From the NCBI GenBank assembly GCA_964621755.1, contig CAZUPI010000003.1:1-64000 (forward strand): a DNA stretch of 64,000 nucleotides, given 5' to 3'. Under the pieces are notes generated by a model that made no database searches, was not told the DNA's origin, and worked only from the letters and a program-made list of their open reading frames with translations. Numbering within the stretch: the first letter of the stretch is position 1; each line of letters starts with the position of its first letter. The translations under genes and the position numbers were made by a program. The stretch comes from UMGS1696 sp964621755. Its GTDB lineage: Bacteria > Bacillota > Clostridia > Oscillospirales > CAG-272. Of the stretch, positions 26,712 through 35,600 are shown piece after piece.

Positions 26712-28497
26712 GAAACGTCAAGAAGCGCCTGCTTCGGGAATCGGCGCGCAAAGACTGCAGGCGGCGGTGAAGCCCAAAAATATGAAAGGGACGTTGAGCA
26801 GGCTTTGGAAACTGACCTCCGGACATGCACACGGTCTCGTATGGATTCTGCTGTTTTCTGCCCTGGCCTCCGTATCGGCGATTTTATCTCCCTATGTAAT
26901 TGGTAAAGTGGTTGACCGGGTTGACACGGGAAATCCCTTTCTGTTCTTGCTGATTTTGCTCGCGGGAATCTATGCTTGCGATTGGCTTTCCAGATTCATG
27001 CAGCAGTTTTTGATGGCGAGCGTAGGCCAGCGCCTCGTATCACATATTCGCAAGGAACTCTTTGATAAGATGAAGCAGCTCCCGCTTGCATATTTCGATA
27101 AAAACGCGCACGGGGATTTGATGAGCCGCTTAACCAATGACGTAGACAACATCAGTACCACGATTTCGGATTCGCTGACGCAGTTGATGATGCTCGGCTT
27201 TACTATCATAGGGGTACTGAGCATCATGCTGTATCTGAACGTCGTGCTGACGCTGGTTTCTCTGGTTTCTGTCCTGTTGGTCTTTTTGTTGACGCGAATC
27301 ATTACAAGCCGTACGCGCAAGCTCTTCCGCCAGCAGCAGGAGTATTTGGGACGGATGAACGGCGAAATCGAGGAAGGCATTTCCGGTCTGACTATGGTCA
27401 AGGCTTACGGCCGGGAACAGGCGATGTTTGAGCGTTTTGAAAAAGAAAATGAAGGCTTATGCAAGGTTGGTACACAGGCCCTCATCTGGTCGGGTTATTT
27501 GATGCCGATTATGAACGTAATCAACAATTTAAGCTATCTGGCGGTCGCTACGGTGAGCGGTCTGATGGCTGCGGAGGGATTGGTTTCGCTCAGCATCGTA
27601 TCCAGTTTTGTGCTGTACTGCCGCCAATTGAGCCGTCCTTTTCTGGATATTGCCAGCATCTACAATACATTCCAGACGGCGGTAGCGGGAGCAGAGCGCA
27701 TTTTCGTGATTTTCGACGAAGCGCCGGAGCCTGCCGATACACCGGAATCGATATCCGTAGAAAAGTTTAAAGGCAGAATTCAATTTGACCATGTAAAGTT
27801 TGGATATGAGCCGGAGCGTCTCATTTTGAAGGATCTGAATCTGGACGTAGCGCCGGGCACAAAGGTCGCCATTGTAGGGGAAACCGGCGCCGGAAAGACG
27901 ACGATTATCAATCTGCTGCCGCGGTTCTATGATGTTACCGAAGGGCGGATACTGCTGGATGGCAGAGATTTAAGGGATTATCAGAGACGAAATCTCAGGA
28001 GCGCATTTGGCATCGTGCTTCAGGACACGGCGCTATTCCACATGAGCGTTCTGGAAAATATCCGTTATGGGCATTCGGAAGCATCTAGAGAACAAGTGGA
28101 GGCGGCGGCAAAGGCGGCGGGAGCAGACAGCATGATTCGTCGTCTTCCGCATGGGTACGATACGATTTTAGGGGAAGGGGGCAGTGTCCTCAGCCAAGGC
28201 GAGCGTCAGCTTATTACTATTGCGAGAGCCATGCTGGCGGATGCGCCCATTCTTATCCTTGATGAAGCTACCAGTTCAGTAGATACCGTGACCGAGCAGA
28301 AAATCCGCCGTGCAATGCTGGCGATGACGGAGGGTCGAACCTCGTTCATTATTGCACACCGCCTTTCTACCATTCGCGATTCCGACGTGATTATCCTATT
28401 GGACCACGGTAAAGTGATAGAGATGGGCAACCACGAAGAACTGATGGCGCTCAACGGTCAATATGCAGGCTTATACCGCACACAGACAGGCGTGTGA
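26704..28497 (+). CDS. Heterodimeric ABC exporter subunit with consensus catalytic Glu
   Basis: 597 residues starting at 26704 within the end of the partner gene. A 40-residue charged N-terminus precedes the exporter domain (ASVSAILSPYVIGKVVD). The ATPase domain has Walker A GETGAGKTT, Walker B ILILDEATSSVD with the catalytic Glu, and the degenerate signature VLSQGERQL in place of LSGGQ. With the partner this gives one consensus ATP site (this Walker B plus the partner's LSGGQ) and one dead site, exactly the TM288/BmrD-type arrangement. Confidence 0.92.
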   Translation: MAEKRQEAPASGIGAQRLQAAVKPKNMKGTLSRLWKLTSGHAHGLVWILLFSALASVSAILSPYVIGKVVDRVDTGNPFLFLLILLAGIYACDWLSRFMQQFLMASVGQRLVSHIRKELFDKMKQLPLAYFDKNAHGDLMSRLTNDVDNISTTISDSLTQLMMLGFTIIGVLSIMLYLNVVLTLVSLVSVLLVFLLTRIITSRTRKLFRQQQEYLGRMNGEIEEGISGLTMVKAYGREQAMFERFEKENEGLCKVGTQALIWSGYLMPIMNVINNLSYLAVATVSGLMAAEGLVSLSIVSSFVLYCRQLSRPFLDIASIYNTFQTAVAGAERIFVIFDEAPEPADTPESISVEKFKGRIQFDHVKFGYEPERLILKDLNLDVAPGTKVAIVGETGAGKTTIINLLPRFYDVTEGRILLDGRDLRDYQRRNLRSAFGIVLQDTALFHMSVLENIRYGHSEASREQVEAAAKAAGADSMIRRLPHGYDTILGEGGSVLSQGERQLITIARAMLADAPILILDEATSSVDTVTEQKIRRAMLAMTEGRTSFIIAHRLSTIRDSDVIILLDHGKVIEMGNHEELMALNGQYAGLYRTQTGV

Positions 28498-28520
28498 GCG
28501 CTGCAGGAGAATTTTGATGA

Positions 28521-28556
28521 AAAAAGGGTACTTTTTCAAAAGTACCCTTTTTAAAA
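28521..28556 (+). terminator. Terminator of the ABC exporter pair
   Basis: AAAAAGGGTACTTTT (28521-28535) pairs perfectly with AAAAGTACCCTTTTT (28538-28552). The core CTTTTTCAAAAG is shared with other hairpins of this window. Confidence 0.9.
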
Positions 28557-28571
28557 CTTTTAAAATATGAT

Positions 28572-28650
28572 AACGTGAGCTTAATAAGTTCTTGGGGGAA
28601 GCTTTTTGATATAAAGCATCTCTCCGTCAAACTCACGTTACTCACGTTAT
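28572..28650 (+). repeat. AACGTGAGTT-family repeat with doubled right arm
   Basis: Left AACGTGAG (28572-28579), right CGTCAAACTCACGTT (28625-28639), then a second ACTCACGTTAT (28640-28650). It ends 11 bases from the patB-like stop codon. Confidence 0.6.
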
Positions 28651-28660
28651 AAAATCAAAA

Positions 28661-29839
28661 TCATTTGTGATGAACCGCAGCTTCGAGCCTTGTGAGCGCT
28701 TCCTCTAGCGTGCGTGTGGTGCAGGCTAAAACGACCCGCTGGAACATTGCGGATTTCCTTCCGAAAATATGACCGGCATCCAGCCAAAGTCCTGCTTTGT
28801 TCACGACAAGGTCGTTTAACTCCTTACGGTCCAGGTTCAGTCCGGAACAGTCCAACCAAGCAAAATAGGTTCCTTCTGGTTCGACGAGCTTGATTTCCGG
28901 GATTTTTTCCTGTAAAAATCTGCGCAGGAAGTCCAGATTGCCGCGAAGGTATTTCTTACACTGCGCGAGCCACTCCTCGCCGTTTGCGTATGCGGCCTCG
29001 GCTGCAACCAAGCCGAGAGAGTTGAGCTGGGAATACCCGCTGCGGTCAATTTCTTTTTGGAATTTCTGCCGTATTTTTTCGTTGGGTATCCAAATATTCG
29101 AAACCTGCAATCCGGCAAGGTTGAAGCTCTTGCTAGGGGCAGTACAGATGATGCACTGATTCTCCAGCTCCGGGCAGGCGGCGGCGAAAATCGTGTGCGG
29201 ATGCTCCGGAAATGCAAAATCACAGTGAATTTCATCGGAAATCACGAAGATTCCGTATTTCGCGCAAATTTCCCCAACCCTTTGAAGCTCCTCTTTCGTC
29301 CAAATACGTCCAACAGGATTGTGCGGCGAACAGAGAATAAATAATTTTACATGATTGTCTTTGATTTTTGCCTCAAAATCGGCAAAATCAATCTCGTAGT
29401 GCCCGTCTTGATATAACAGCTCGTTTTCGACAAGATTACGGTCGTTGTCACGCACGACGGAGGAAAAAGGATAATACACCGGCGGTTGAATCAGTACGCT
29501 GTCACTGGGCTCTGTCAAGGCACGAACTGCCATAGCCAGCGCATACACCACGCCCGGCGTTTTTACAAGCCATTCGGATTTTGTCTCCCAGTCGAAGTGC
29601 TTACTGAACCATTCGGCAACTGTCTGATAATACGAATCCTTTACCTCGCTGTAGCCGAAAATCCCGTGGTCGACAGCCTTATGTAAAGCGTCCAGCACCG
29701 GCTGTGATGTGGGGAAATCCATATCCGCTACCCATAACGGAAGCACATCGTCGGGATATCCCCGCTCTTTTGCAAAATCGTATTTTAGACTGTTGGTACC
29801 CAAACGAGAGGGAACATCGTCGAAGTGATAATTTGCCAC
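28661..29839 (-). CDS. PatB/MalY-type cystathionine beta-lyase (PLP)
   Basis: 392 residues with a GTG start at 29839; GGAGG lies 9 bases upstream, inside the end of the previous gene. The fold-type I aminotransferase features are clear: LWVADMDF near the N-terminus, a GVVYAL loop, SPHNPVGRIWTKEEL, SDEIHCDF and the PLP lysine K237 in TAPSKSFNLAG. MalY/PatB enzymes split C-S bonds of cystathionine or cysteine to release homocysteine or sulfide. It is translationally coupled to the gamma-synthase-like gene, so together they can move sulfur between cysteine and homocysteine. A plain aminotransferase role is the alternative. Confidence 0.9.
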   Translation of the reverse strand: MANYHFDDVPSRLGTNSLKYDFAKERGYPDDVLPLWVADMDFPTSQPVLDALHKAVDHGIFGYSEVKDSYYQTVAEWFSKHFDWETKSEWLVKTPGVVYALAMAVRALTEPSDSVLIQPPVYYPFSSVVRDNDRNLVENELLYQDGHYEIDFADFEAKIKDNHVKLFILCSPHNPVGRIWTKEELQRVGEICAKYGIFVISDEIHCDFAFPEHPHTIFAAACPELENQCIICTAPSKSFNLAGLQVSNIWIPNEKIRQKFQKEIDRSGYSQLNSLGLVAAEAAYANGEEWLAQCKKYLRGNLDFLRRFLQEKIPEIKLVEPEGTYFAWLDCSGLNLDRKELNDLVVNKAGLWLDAGHIFGRKSAMFQRVVLACTTRTLEEALTRLEAAVHHK

Positions 29840-29843
29840 TTTA

Positions 29844-30995
29844 TTAATCCTCCAGCGCCTGTTTTAAATCGGAGATAATGTCATCTACATTCTCCAAACC
29901 TACGGACAACCGCAGCAGCGTTTCGGTGATTCCAAGATGCTCGCGCATTTTCTGAGGCACATCGGGGTGAGTCTGAAGAGACGGGTAAGTGAGCAGAGAC
30001 TCCGTCCCGCCAAGGCTCTCCGCAAAGGTGATGATTTTTACCTTTTCCAGAATTTGCAGAGCGGTTTCCGCACTGTCTGTATGGAAAGAAATCATGCTGC
30101 CAAAGCCGCTGGTCTGACTTGCGTTGATTTCATATCCGGGATGCTCCTTGAGTCCGGGATAGAATACTTTGGTGATTTGCGGCTGGGTAAGCAGCCAGTT
30201 TGCAATTTTGAGCGCGTTTTCCTGCTGACGCTCCATACGCACGGCAAGAGTTTTGATTCCGCGCATGACAAGCCAGCTGTCAAAAGGAGCCAGCACGCCG
30301 CCTGTGGTTTTTGCAAGGAGACGAATTTTTGCAGCAAGCTCCGAATCTTTCAATGACAGAAATCCGGCGATAGTGTCATTGTGTCCGGACAGGAATTTGC
30401 TGCCGCTGTGAATTACGATATCCGCTCCCAGGGACAGCGGGTTCTGGAAATACGGTGAAAGGAATGTGTTATCCACGATTAACAGAGCTCCGTGCTCGTG
30501 CGCCAGCTTTGCGCAGCTGCGCAGGTCGGTGATATTCATCATCGGATTGCTCGGAGTTTCTACATAGATTGCTTTGGTGTTGGGAAGAATCGCATCAGCG
30601 AGGTTTTGCAGATTGGTGGTGTCCACATAGTCTATGCTCAAGCCGTTCTTTTTGCAGATCAGATTATGCAGACGGATGACGCCGCCGTACAAATCCTCCG
30701 AGCAAATGATGTGGTCACCGGGAGAGAACAATTCAAAACAAGTGGTGATGGCCGCCATACCGGAAGAAAAGGCGGTTGTATCTACCGCGCCTTCCAGCGC
30801 GGAGACGACTTCCTCCAGCCGCTGACGGGTGGGGTTGGATTCTCTCGTATAGTCGAAACCGCTTTCATTATGTCCCGGTTTAATATGGCTGAAAGAAGCC
30901 GTTTGATAGATTGGAAAACTAATGGCACGGGTTTCCTCGCGCAGAGATGCGGAAGGATTGCCGTGAATACATCGGGTTTCAAATTGTTCTTTCAT
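29844..30995 (-). CDS. Cys/Met-metabolism PLP enzyme (cystathionine gamma-synthase/lyase family)
   Basis: 383 residues from the ATG at 30995; a TTG two codons earlier is also possible (AAGGAG is 4 bases before the TTG, 10 before the ATG). Family motifs: FDYTRESNPTRQRLEEVVSALEG (tetramer-type PLP binding Tyr-Arg), SSGMAAI, DLYGGVIRL, VETPSNP, VDNTF and the PLP lysine K200 in HSGSKFLSGH. Members are cystathionine gamma-synthase, gamma-lyase, methionine gamma-lyase and O-acetylhomoserine sulfhydrylase; which one cannot be settled by eye. Pairing with a beta-lyase favours trans-sulfuration. It has a leader of about 284 bases and a promoter with the predicted LysR site. Confidence 0.9.
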   Translation of the reverse strand: MKEQFETRCIHGNPSASLREETRAISFPIYQTASFSHIKPGHNESGFDYTRESNPTRQRLEEVVSALEGAVDTTAFSSGMAAITTCFELFSPGDHIICSEDLYGGVIRLHNLICKKNGLSIDYVDTTNLQNLADAILPNTKAIYVETPSNPMMNITDLRSCAKLAHEHGALLIVDNTFLSPYFQNPLSLGADIVIHSGSKFLSGHNDTIAGFLSLKDSELAAKIRLLAKTTGGVLAPFDSWLVMRGIKTLAVRMERQQENALKIANWLLTQPQITKVFYPGLKEHPGYEINASQTSGFGSMISFHTDSAETALQILEKVKIITFAESLGGTESLLTYPSLQTHPDVPQKMREHLGITETLLRLSVGLENVDDIISDLKQALED

Positions 30996-31001
30996 CGTCA
31001 A

Positions 31002-31285
31002 TTTACTCCTTGCGTTTATATACTTAGTATAACATTATGTGAGCTGAGGGAGGGCGCTTTTGGGAAAAGCAGTGTCCCCTTCGTAAAAAATCTTTGAACT
31101 GTTGCAAGGGCCTGCGTTCCGTGCAATTTAATAATTTAACAAAGTGTGAGTTTAGCTCTCCTTAAAATCAATGCTCACCTTTGTAGGGCGGGCAGTAAAG
31201 CAGCGAGCAAGCTTTTGTAAAACTCCTATTTGTAACGCGCCTGTAGTTCTTTAGATTTGCTTTTTTTAACTCAATAGCTATACCA
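31002..31285 (-). other. Long untranslated leader of the Cys/Met PLP operon
   Basis: Transcription from the promoter at 31286-31314 would give about 284 bases before the start codon, unusual for this window. It holds the hairpin 31140-31183. I searched it for T-box (GGTGG-ACCGCG) and SAM-I core sequences and found neither. A leader with unknown control or an additional promoter is possible. Confidence 0.45.
31140..31183 (-). other. Hairpin in the Cys/Met operon leader
   Basis: On the minus strand CAAAGGTGAG pairs with CTCACACTTTG (one bulge) around about 22 bases that contain AAGGAGAGC. No T run follows. Confidence 0.4.
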
Positions 31286-31314
31286 ATTATAATATAAAAG
31301 GAGCTATTTGTCCA
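31286..31314 (-). promoter_or_regulatory. Promoter of the Cys/Met PLP operon
   Basis: On the minus strand TGGACA (31309-31314), exactly 17 nt, TATAAT (31286-31291). Same geometry as the promoter at 18731-18759. Confidence 0.72.
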
Positions 31315-31355
31315 ATAACATATAGATATAGTGGGGTATAGAATGAATCTATAGT
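31309..31355 (-). promoter_or_regulatory. Predicted LysR activator site B
   Basis: Same ordered pieces as site A on the plus strand: TGTC, AATA, CATATAG, ATAGT, TATAG, AATCTAT. The first 33 positions agree at 27. It abuts the -35 and ends 4 bases from the stop of the LysR gene, so it is squeezed exactly between gene and promoter. Confidence 0.6.
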
Positions 31356-31358
31356 CTT

Positions 31359-32297
31359 TTAGGATTCGCTTTTCCCAACATATTGCTTGAGGTATGTTTG
31401 AATCTCGTTGATGTAAAGTTCGCCAAGTCGGCTGAGCTGCATATTCTTTTTCTGGATATACCCGATTTCCATTATGTCATTTTGATTGTCTCCATCCGCT
31501 TCGAAGGGGACGGCGGCGTAGTCTGTGCCGTTCAGCTCCTCGCAGATGATGCCGGAGCAGAGGGTATATCCGTTCAGACCAATCATCAGATTCAGCATCG
31601 TAGCACGGTCGTTGGCTTTAATGATGCGGGGATATTCGTTGGTACTGAGGATTTCTTCTGCGTAATAAAAAGAGCCGCTTTCTCCCTGCTCAAAGGAGAG
31701 ACATGGATAATCCGCCAATTGTGAAAAACGAATGGATTGGCAGTTTGCCAGCGGATGACCTTTCCAGAGATATACATAGGCATCGCAGGTGGTCAGCCTA
31801 TGAAACTCCAGACCGTTGGAATGGAGCATTTTGGTGATAATCTTTCGGTTGAACTCGCTTAAATAAATGATGCCGAGTTCACTTCTTGAGGTATTGACAT
31901 CTTCTATGACCTCTCGCGTTTTGGTTTCGCGGATTGCAAATTCATATTCCGCCGTATCAAATTTTTTCACCAGCTCCACAAAGCTCTTTACAGCGAAAGA
32001 ATAGTGCTGCGTGGAAATGCCGAATTTCTTTTTCAGGGTGCCGTTCTTTCCGTACTTGTCCAAAAGAAATTCATACTGCTGATATAACTGGCGGGCATAG
32101 GAGATAAACTCAATGCCGTCGTTGGTGAGCGTCACACCTTTTCCGCTGCGATAAAATATCACAATGCCAAGCTCTTTTTCCAACTCCTTAATCGCGCTGG
32201 TCAGCGACGGCTGAGCAATGTATAAAATTTCAGAGGCTTTATTGAGAGAGCCCATTTCAGAGATTGTGATTACATAATGAAGCTGTTGCAATGTCAT
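31359..32297 (-). CDS. LysR-family transcriptional regulator
   Basis: 312 residues from the ATG at 32297, which has AAGGAG 7 bases upstream; upstream in-frame sequence is promoter DNA. The N-terminal winged helix-turn-helix is classical: LQQLHYVITISEMGSLNKASEILYIAQPSLTSAIKELEKELG, followed by FYRSGKGVTLTNDG. The C-terminal part is the two-lobed effector domain (LGIIYLSEF, DYPCLSFEQGESGSFYYAEE). It lies upstream of the Cys/Met PLP operon on the same strand and is a good candidate to activate that operon and the M20/ATC/ABC operon through sites A and B. The effector is likely a sulfur metabolite, by analogy with CysB/YtlI-like regulators. Confidence 0.92.
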   Translation of the reverse strand: MTLQQLHYVITISEMGSLNKASEILYIAQPSLTSAIKELEKELGIVIFYRSGKGVTLTNDGIEFISYARQLYQQYEFLLDKYGKNGTLKKKFGISTQHYSFAVKSFVELVKKFDTAEYEFAIRETKTREVIEDVNTSRSELGIIYLSEFNRKIITKMLHSNGLEFHRLTTCDAYVYLWKGHPLANCQSIRFSQLADYPCLSFEQGESGSFYYAEEILSTNEYPRIIKANDRATMLNLMIGLNGYTLCSGIICEELNGTDYAAVPFEADGDNQNDIMEIGYIQKKNMQLSRLGELYINEIQTYLKQYVGKSES

Positions 32298-32378
32298 GAT
32301 TGTTCTCCTTATTTTCAGTATGAGGGAATCGCGCGGCGTCCCTACGGGCAGCGTGGGCAATATTTTCAACCGATTAAT

Positions 32379-32395
32379 CCTATGTGTTCTATAGG
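32379..32395 (-). promoter_or_regulatory. Palindrome over the lysR start region
   Basis: CCTAT-GTGTTCT-ATAGG, a 17-base inverted repeat holding the LysR-type T-N11-A pattern and the CTATAGG half seen at sites A and B. It lies just downstream of the lysR -10, as expected for self-repression. Confidence 0.5.
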
Positions 32396-32403
32396 TTTTT
32401 TGT

Positions 32404-32432
32404 ATTATAGCGCAAAAGTGCGTTTTTGTCAA
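32404..32432 (-). promoter_or_regulatory. Promoter of the lysR gene
   Basis: On the minus strand TTGACA (32427-32432), 17 nt, TATAAT (32404-32409): a full consensus. The spacer holds the small palindrome GCGC-AAAA-GTGCG. Confidence 0.85.
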
Positions 32433-32694
32433 TAGACTGTTTCCATTGCCGCAGGATACAGCGTATCTTTTTTCGAGAAGGGAGCGAGGGGAGACCGGCG
32501 GGATACCTTTCTCTAAAATTGTGGTAAAAAATCCCATTGATAAATAATTAAATAATATTGATAAATAATATTCTAAAATTACGAATAAATTCTCATTTAC
32601 CTATTGCAATTGGCCGCTAACCGTGATATAATTTACGTTACGCGGATGAAAAATTTTACATCCTGGATATACATCATGAAAGGGAGTACATGCA
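32433..32694. other. Divergent intergenic region between lysR and the M14 gene
   Basis: The 397 bases between the two start codons hold the lysR promoter, the palindrome and the M14 promoter at 32604-32632. The part between 32440 and 32600 is AT-rich toward the M14 side, with direct ATAAATAATTAAATAAT-like runs, and shows no gene. Confidence 0.5.
32604..32632 (+). promoter_or_regulatory. Promoter of the M14 carboxypeptidase gene
   Basis: TTGCAA (32604-32609), 17 nt, TATAAT (32627-32632) with an upstream TG. The start follows 62 bases on with AAGGGAG. Confidence 0.78.
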
Positions 32695-35600
32695 ATGACT
32701 CATAACACAAACGCGAGTAAGAAGTCGCTGGCCGCACTGCTTATCCTCGCACTCGCACTTCAGTTGATGCCCGCTGTGGTATCGGCAGAAGAGGAAGCGG
32801 CTGAGGCTGCAGTTGAAACTCCAGCTGCTGCTATATTCGAAAATGTTTCGGAAAATGGGGAGGATATGATTTCTCTTTCCGAAGCACGCGAATACAAGGC
32901 GATGATTCCTGTTGATGGTGATGTTGATATCACCGCTGTTGAATGGACCTTAACCAGAAACGAAGAAAAGCCTTATAACGACGCTGAAAAGTATCCGAAC
33001 CAGATGATGGGCGGTGCTCTTACCGAATGGGTGGCAAGCAACGGAGAAGCATTCTTCAGCGAAGTCACCACCACTATCGAAAATATCGACGGTCAGAATT
33101 ATGTTGTCGCACAGTTCAGCAATGATTCGTATTTCTACGGCAGAGACGGCAGCCCGGACTATAGTGCGCCCCACGCAAACGGCGGTTCCTACCTTGACGC
33201 CTGCGGCTGGTTCACTCTGACCGCTTCCGTTGACGGCGAGATTCTCGGCAGCGTAGAGGTTAAGATTACCCCTTACGACGACTTCCATACCATGACGGAA
33301 ATTTATGACGAAGTCGATGCTATGGTTGACTATGCCGCAGAAAATACCAGCCTTTACGCAGAACGCTTCTCCATGGGTACATCCTCTGGTGAAATCTATG
33401 AGCCCATGGATATGCCTTACATCATCGTTGCAGACGACGCCTCCTCCGTATCGGCGTGGCTTGCTTTTACCGAACAGGCGGAATCCAACCCCACTCAGAC
33501 CCTCGCGGACATGGAAGCCGGCGTATATGACGACCTCCGTGTTCCCGTTATGTTCTCCAACATTCACGCAAACGAAGTGGCAGCCGTTGACGGTATCATC
33601 GACTTCGGTTGGATGCTTCTTGAGGCAGCAGCCGGCGACGGTGTTCTTACCTACAACAAGCTGACCGGCCTTACAGCTGAAGGGGAAGCACAGCTAGCTG
33701 CTGAAATGGAAGAGCAGGGCATGAATGTGCCGGACCTCATTGCTGATATGACGGAATACCTTGGCTTTATCAAGGCCGGCAACAGCGCATCCGGCATCGT
33801 TGACCTCGATAAGTATTACGAACAGGAAGAAATTACGGTTAACGTAAGCGAAATGCTTGAAGATGTATTCTTTATCCTCGTTCCCGAAGAAAACGTAGAA
33901 GGCCGCGAATATGTGACCCGTTACGCATCTACCGGTTACGACCTCAACCGTGATAACTCCTTCCAGACCACCGCGGAAACGCAGAATATGCAGAAGCTCA
34001 TCGGTACCTTCAACCCGGTTTCCCTGACCGAGTTCCACGGTCGTGTCAGCACATTCCAGTGCGAGCCCTGCGACCCGCCGCATGAGCCTAACTTCGAGTA
34101 TGACCTCCTCGCTGAACACTTGATATACGGCGGTGAAGCGCTGGGTATCGCGGCTGTAGCAAACAACGATACATATAACAGCTACGTTATCCCGCAGCGC
34201 GACTACCTCTACTCTACAACAGATGAAGAGGGCAACGTAGTTCCTTATTGGGAACCATGGGACGATATGTCCACCTCTTATACTCCTCAGTTTGCTATGC
34301 TCCATGGCACAGTCTCTTACACCGTTGAGCTCCCCGGATATAATGACGCTGGCGCCGCTCTCGTTCAGTATGGCTGCCTTGGCCAGTCCAATTATATAGC
34401 AGGCGAAAAGCTCGGTTATCTGACCGCTCAGGTTAAGATTTTCGAACGCGGTGTGACCAACGCCAATTCCGACGCATATGAGCTCGTAGGTCAGTGGTTC
34501 ACCGACCAGTATGACAACGAAGGCGCTGAAATGGAGCTCTTCCGCCCTGAGTACGACGGCGAAGGCCAGAACGGCAACTTCTATCCCGAATGCTACATCA
34601 TCCCGCTGGACGCTGTAAACCAGACCAACCTTCAGGCTGCCAACGACATGATGGAATGGCTCTCCCGCAACGACGTTAAGATTCTTGTTACCGAATCTGA
34701 AGTAGAATATGACGGCGTTACCTATCCCGCAGGCACAATGATCATCTCTATGTACCAGGCAAAGCGTTCTGTAGCAAACGGCGCTCTTTATGATGGTACT
34801 CTCATCCAGCAGTGGACTGACCTCTATTCCGAAGGCGTCACAACATTTGGTGAGACCCGCGGCTTTGACGTTGTTGTTGTTGCAGAACCCGCAGCATACG
34901 AAGCGATTGCAGCAGTATGCGGCGATTGGATGGATTATGAGGATTGCCTCGCATACCTCGCCGACGTGACTTCCGCATTTGACGGCAAGACCGGAGACCA
35001 GGTAATCATCTCCAACGCATCCGAAGACTCCACCGCAGCTGTGAATGCGCTCCTCAAGGCGGGGGAAACAGTCGCTATGGTAACAGACGAAACAAGCGAA
35101 TATTATGCTGACTTCGTATGTTCCTACGACGCATGGCTCACCGTAGCAGACGAATATATCCTGACCGGTACCGGAATCTCTTATGACGAAGTTCCCACCG
35201 CTCAGATTATCACAAAGGCTCCTACCGTTTATATCACCGGCGAAACTTCTGCTGAGAGCGAGTCCGGCTTTGTATACACCGCACGTGTTACAAATCAAAA
35301 CTGGAACTATGACCGCCTTGCTATGGAACTGATGAACTTTGACGTGACCAGCGATGTTCTCGCAGCTGACGCCATTGTTGGCGCAAGCGCTCCGTCAGAA
35401 GACGCAATCGCAGCCATCAAAACCGGCACACCTTATATAGGCTACAGCTCCAAGGGCGGCCAGGGCGGCGGCGTCCTCGGCGATATGCTCGTTCGTGACT
35501 CCGCATATGGTATGGACTGTCTCGCATACGTTACATATCCTACCACAAGCCTTGTAAACGCAAGCTACATCATGGACGGTGACGATGTTCTCTACGGTTA

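Noticed and set aside
31002..31285. T-box or SAM-I riboswitch in the Cys/Met operon leader
   Set aside because: No GGTGG-ACCGCG T-box sequence and no SAM-I core could be found on the minus strand.
33694..35298. A 534-codon open frame on the minus strand inside the M14 gene
   Set aside because: It is antisense to a gene with complete M14 catalytic motifs and biased codons; the peptide shows no motif and arises from the codon pattern of the true gene.
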